64,000 nt of DNA from Vibrio marinisediminis (GTDB taxonomy: Bacteria; Pseudomonadota; Gammaproteobacteria; Enterobacterales; Vibrionaceae), in assembly GCF_014050145.1 (NCBI RefSeq), contig NZ_JACFYF010000009.1, positions 1 through 64,000 on the forward strand. Direction: 5' to 3'. Positions 63,627 to 64,000 of this stretch are shown here, in pieces (positions within the stretch are counted from its first letter, which is position 1; each line of letters starts with the position of its first letter). A program made the position numbers and the translations under genes. Under the pieces are notes generated by a model that had not been told where the DNA came from, did no database searches, and was given only the letters and a program-made list of their open reading frames with translations.

Positions 63627-63863
63627 CCGAAGCTATTATTTAACTTAATTTACAAAGAGTTATACATATATAGCAACAGAGAAATTGTGTGTAAATTGAT
63701 TGAGCTTGGCAAATTTTCGAGATCTTCATTCAAAATTTTTGCCCCCAGTCAAACTTTGTACTTAATTCACAACCATTACTAACTTACACGCATAACATTT
63801 ACATAGAGCAAGATTGAAGTGACGTAATTTGGTTGTCACAGAAGTAAACTACGAGGTAAGTCT

Positions 63864-64000
63864 ATGCGCAATTTCAAAGATAAAATGGTCTCCTGTCCAC
63901 ATTGTGGTCACTCCATCGGCATTACCCTCGACGCATCAAATGGTAATCAGGAGTTTTATGATGATTGCCCGGCTTGCTGCAACGCCATTCACTTTAATAT
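63864..64000 (+). CDS. CPXCG-motif cysteine-rich protein (cut by window end)
   Basis: The first 45 residues of a small zinc-ribbon protein; the 3' end lies outside the window. CPHCG (about residues 12-16) and CPACC (about 36-40) make the two knuckles. It matches the family of short CPXCG proteins, function unknown. GAGGTAAG lies before the ATG. Confidence 0.8.
   Translation, partial: MRNFKDKMVSCPHCGHSIGITLDASNGNQEFYDDCPACCNAIHFN

Noticed and set aside
1-64000. CRISPR arrays, tRNA/rRNA genes, insertion sequences, prophage or integron features
   Set aside because: Looked for and not seen; no regular spaced repeats, transposase, integrase or cloverleaf sequences were recognised by eye.

Overview
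The window looks like chromosome 1 of a Vibrionaceae bacterium, most likely a Vibrio. The case rests on near-identity of several products to enteric/Vibrio proteins (FNR, TtcA, PotA, UspE, YbiT-type ABC-F), on lineage-typical small proteins (DUF2960, DUF2987, DUF3802), and on tandem PotD paralogues. It is gene-dense core and semi-core DNA. I saw no tRNA, rRNA, insertion sequence, integrase or CRISPR array. The species call is inference.

Left part (0-10.9 kb): cbb3 oxidase ccoNOQP, then maturation genes (fixH, the copper P-type ATPase ccoI, ccoS, a DsbD_2/TauE-like membrane protein), then fnr with a perfect FNR box next to its start codon, uspE and ttcA. From 10.9 to 19.9 kb: a small envelope operon (membrane protein, Bax-like glucosaminidase, DUF2987), the polyamine importer potABC with two potD genes, the sirtuin cobB and a tiny lipoprotein. 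From 19.9 to 23.6 kb: amtB with a sigma-54-like promoter, and two secreted/envelope proteins, one an OmpA-type protein with an internal duplication.

Middle part (23.7-33.5 kb): a respiratory formate dehydrogenase operon on the minus strand (ferredoxin-like protein, TorD-type chaperone, small Tat protein, FdhA with Cys instead of Sec, FdhB, FdhC, small membrane protein), then DUF3306/DUF3305 and divergent fdhD. After a chemoreceptor and an ABC-F ATPase comes a two-gene unit made of a membrane protein with a degenerate P-loop and an MscS channel. Next is a sensor kinase/sigma-54 activator pair (41.0-44.5 kb), divergent from a tungstate/molybdate operon tupABC-mobA-mobB::moeA.

The most interesting observation is regulatory. 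The fdh operon and the tup-mob-moe operon each carry a -24/-12 promoter, and about 90-105 bp upstream of each predicted start lies the same palindrome, TGAGACA-N3-TGTCYCA. The fdh copy also has a consensus IHF site in between. The activator gene sits beside the tup copy. I infer that this two-component pair joins metal uptake, molybdopterin cofactor assembly and formate dehydrogenase into one sigma-54 regulon.

Right part (49.4-64 kb): DUF2960, nagK, the DTW-domain tRNA modifier tapT and a fatty-acid-hydroxylase-type enzyme. Then comes a carboxylate-use island: SDR reductase, CoA-transferase, LysR, NarL-type regulator and cache sensor kinase on the minus strand, facing a DctPQM TRAP importer. 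The window ends with an NlpC/P60 lipoprotein, DUF3802, a fructosamine-kinase-family protein and a truncated CPXCG zinc-ribbon protein.
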